Positions 4,832 to 6,008 of a stretch of DNA of 6,008 nucleotides are shown here, in pieces. Position 1 is the stretch's first letter; each line of letters opens with the position of its first letter. Made by a program: the position numbers and the translations under genes. Where the stretch lies: contig JAKLHH010000512.1 of NCBI GenBank assembly GCA_022710245.1, forward strand, positions 1-6,008, given 5' to 3'. This DNA is from Myxococcota bacterium. GTDB taxonomy: Bacteria; Myxococcota; Polyangia; GCA-2747355; JAKLHH01. The notes beneath the pieces are model-generated. The model searched no databases. It was not told the origin of the DNA and saw only the letters and a list, made by a program, of their open reading frames with translations.

Positions 4832-5263
4832 ATGCGGAGCGAGCGGGAAGCGTTCTTCGAGCTGCAGCGCTACGCCGTGGTGGGGCACACCGACCTGCGG
4901 CCCTTCCCGAACCCCATCTACCGGGCGCTGCGCGAGCGGGGCAAGTCCGTCTACCCGGTGGACCTGGGGGGCGCACGCTACGTGGAAGGCGACGAGGCGT
5001 TCGCGGGTCTGGCCGAGCTGCCCGAGGCGGTCGAGGCCGCCATCCTGGACGTGCCGCGGGACCGCGTCCCGCCGGTGGTCGAGGATGCTGCCAGCATGCA
5101 CCTCGGCAAGCTCTGGCTGCAGCCGGGCTGCGAGAGCGTGGAGGCGCTCGGCCTCTGCGAGGCCCGGGGCGTGATCGTCCACACCGGCGCCCGCGCCGAG
5201 CTCTACCTCGGCTCTGGCTTCAGCGCCGGCCGCCTGCTGGCCAAGCTCCTCGGGCGCTACTGA
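4832..5263 (+). CDS. CoA-binding domain protein (YccU-like)
   Basis: This 143-residue protein matches the small CoA-binding Rossmann family (CoA_binding_2), the same fold as the nucleotide-binding domain of succinyl-CoA synthetase alpha. A beta strand and glycine turn YAVVGHTD sit at residues 14-21, followed by NPIYRALRERGKSVYPVDLG. The mid-domain ILDVPRDRVPPVVEDA is the usual D-V/F-x-R-x2-x-V-P segment, and KLWLQPGCESVEAL matches the family's WLQ-G-x4-EA motif. After GVIVHTGA, where relatives usually have a cysteine, this one has Thr118, and the C-terminal tail ends LAKLLGRY. ATG 4832 has GGAG at 4820-4823, eight bases upstream. The biochemical role of this family is largely unknown. Upstream, TAGGAT at 4798-4803 is a possible -10 element without a clear -35. 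The last codons and stop lie in a 34-base tandem duplication. Confidence 0.88.
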   Translation: MRSEREAFFELQRYAVVGHTDLRPFPNPIYRALRERGKSVYPVDLGGARYVEGDEAFAGLAELPEAVEAAILDVPRDRVPPVVEDAASMHLGKLWLQPGCESVEALGLCEARGVIVHTGARAELYLGSGFSAGRLLAKLLGRY

Positions 5264-5320
5264 GCTCACCCGCCGATCGAGCCGCCGGCGCTACTGAGCT
5301 CACCCGCCGATCGAGCCGCC
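5253..5320. repeat. Perfect 34-bp tandem duplication at a gene end
   Basis: Positions 5253-5286 and 5287-5320 are identical over all 34 bases, and the identity stops at both ends (G/C mismatches at 5252/5286 and 5287/5321). The unit begins GGCGCTACTGAGCTCACC and contains the last two codons (R, Y) and TGA stop of the CoA-binding gene, plus GAGCTC and CGATCG palindromes. The first copy ends translation, so the second copy is non-coding. It almost fills the 63-base convergent gap to the next gene. Perfect identity implies a recent duplication. Confidence 0.95.
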
Positions 5321-5326
5321 CGCGCC

Positions 5327-6008
5327 TCACTTCTCGTCGTCATCAAGGTAGGCCTTGAGGTAGTCGTCGAGGCTCGTGGGCAGCTTGAGCGCCGGCTGCG
5401 ACTTGGTGAAGGGGGCGGTGGGCTCGTCGTCGGACGGCGCCGGCCGCCGGGGCCTCGGGGGTGCGGCAGCAGCCACCGGTGGTGCAGGTGCTCTCCGCGC
5501 CGGTGATCCCGGTGGTGGTGGTGGCGTGCCCGGGTCGGGGAGCTCGAGGGGCTCTCCGGTCACGGGGGGCGGCAGATCCGGGCGCGCCTCGGCGGCGTCT
5601 GGCTCGCTGGCCGGGAGGTCGGACTCGACGTAGGAGCGGAGCGCCTGCAGCACCGCCGAGGGGAGCCGCGCCGCGGGCAGCTGGGCCGCGCGGGGCGGCG
5701 TCGCGGTCTCCCTGGCGGGCTGCTTCTCCTTTGTAGAGGCTGCGGCGGGTGCGGCTGCGGCGGGTGCGGCCGCGGCGGGTGCGGCTGCGGCGGGTGCGGC
5801 CGCGGTGGGTGCGGCTCCGGTGGGTGCGGCTGCCGCGGCTGCGGCCAGGGGCTCGCCCCCGGTCTGGGCAAACTCCCAGGCGCCCGCGAGCTCCATCCCG
5901 GCCCCATCCTCCGGATCCAGGGTGATCGGCGTCACCGGCGGCGGGAGCGTCGGCGGCTCCGGGGCTGGCTCTGGCGCCGGGACCAGCGCGAGGCCGGGCA
6001 GGGTCCCG
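5327..6008 (-). CDS. Ala/Pro-rich protein of unknown function, C-terminal part
   Basis: The frame is open to the right edge, so the true start lies outside. The GTG at 5935 is in frame but is probably not the start, because in-frame Pro/Glu-rich coding (PAPEPAPEPPTLPPP) continues upstream of it. The visible 226 residues are mostly low complexity. There is a Pro/Glu-rich segment, an acidic patch (TLDPEDGAGMELAGAWEF), AAAAP repeats encoded by the 15-base repeat at 5747-5836, and a more ordered piece (LPSAVLQALRSYVESDLP). A Pro-rich linker follows, then a hydrophilic tail ending SLDDYLKAYLDDDEK. I recognise no domain. The disordered linker followed by a short conserved-looking tail suggests a linker-tail part of a larger cytoplasmic protein, with the N-terminal domain missing here. 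The codon pattern (G/C at third positions, sensible composition at the C-terminus) supports this frame over its shadows. It is convergent with the CoA-binding gene. Confidence 0.65.
   Translation of the reverse strand, partial: GTLPGLALVPAPEPAPEPPTLPPPVTPITLDPEDGAGMELAGAWEFAQTGGEPLAAAAAAAPTGAAPTAAAPAAAAPAAAAPAAAAPAAASTKEKQPARETATPPRAAQLPAARLPSAVLQALRSYVESDLPASEPDAAEARPDLPPPVTGEPLELPDPGTPPPPPGSPARRAPAPPVAAAAPPRPRRPAPSDDEPTAPFTKSQPALKLPTSLDDYLKAYLDDDEK
5747..5836 (-). repeat. 15-bp coding minisatellite (AAAAP units)
   Basis: Six consecutive 15-base units start with GGGTGCGGC on the plus strand at 5747, 5762, 5777, 5792, 5807 and 5822. Units 1 and 3 are identical and units 2 and 4 differ only in the last base, so a 30-base higher-order period is visible; units 5 and 6 have diverged. 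On the minus strand each unit encodes a five-residue Ala4-Pro-type block. The unit length is a multiple of three, so copy-number change would keep the frame. Confidence 0.9.

Noticed and set aside
2399..5263. A 954-codon open frame on the plus strand running antisense to the ThDP-enzyme and Nudix genes and into the CoA-binding gene
   Set aside because: Only its last 143 codons (from ATG 4832) look like a real protein. The rest is Arg/Ala/Glu-rich antisense reading, stop-free because of extreme third-position G/C, with strong gene families on the opposite strand.
5560..5907. A 115-codon Pro/His-rich minus-strand frame over the 15-bp repeat
   Set aside because: It is an out-of-frame reading of the repeat inside the Ala/Pro-rich gene; the frame ending at 5327 has the better composition and a sensible C-terminus.

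Overview
This is a G+C-rich (roughly 70% or more by eye) bacterial chromosomal window with gene-dense, mostly housekeeping content. Very high G/C at third codon positions, a PilZ protein, a small secreted cysteine-rich protein and an Ala/Pro-rich protein with collapsed repeats fit a myxobacterium-like (Myxococcota, formerly deltaproteobacterial) genome. That placement is an inference from style, since the window holds no rRNA or other phylogenetic marker. I see no phage, plasmid, insertion-sequence, CRISPR, tRNA or rRNA content.

Layout, left to right. (1) Positions 1-200, minus strand: the first 66 codons of radC, running off the left edge. (2) Positions 201-604: a 400-base intergenic stretch between divergent genes, with two strong inverted repeats and an 8-mer that occurs three times in alternating orientation. 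(3) Positions 605-1199, plus strand: a short PilZ-domain gene, then 10 bases later a secreted 80-residue protein with seven cysteines, four of them in a twin CX9C arrangement. (4) Positions 1259-4711, minus strand, read right to left: a MutT-type Nudix hydrolase, a 234-base gap, then a close-packed trio. The trio is a thiamine-diphosphate enzyme like mycobacterial IlvG, a dual-CDGSH [2Fe-2S] protein (29-base gap) and endonuclease IV (22-base gap). (5) Positions 4832-5263, plus strand, divergent from the Nudix gene: a small CoA-binding Rossmann protein. (6) Positions 5327-6008, minus strand: the C-terminal part of an Ala/Pro-rich protein of unknown function that runs off the right edge.

Working together: MutT-type Nudix (oxidised nucleotide clean-up), endonuclease IV (abasic and oxidised-sugar repair), a redox-active CDGSH protein and RadC lie within 5 kb, so an oxidative-damage theme is plausible. 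The ThDP enzyme does not obviously belong to it. Only the 2134-4048 trio is tightly enough packed to call a likely operon.

The points most worth a second look are small. They are the twin CX9C secreted protein, a Nudix box in which one metal-site glutamate is arginine, tandem duplications of 32- and 34-base period at both convergent gene ends, and the competing hairpins upstream of the PilZ gene. I did not find convincing evidence of a wholly new multi-gene system here.
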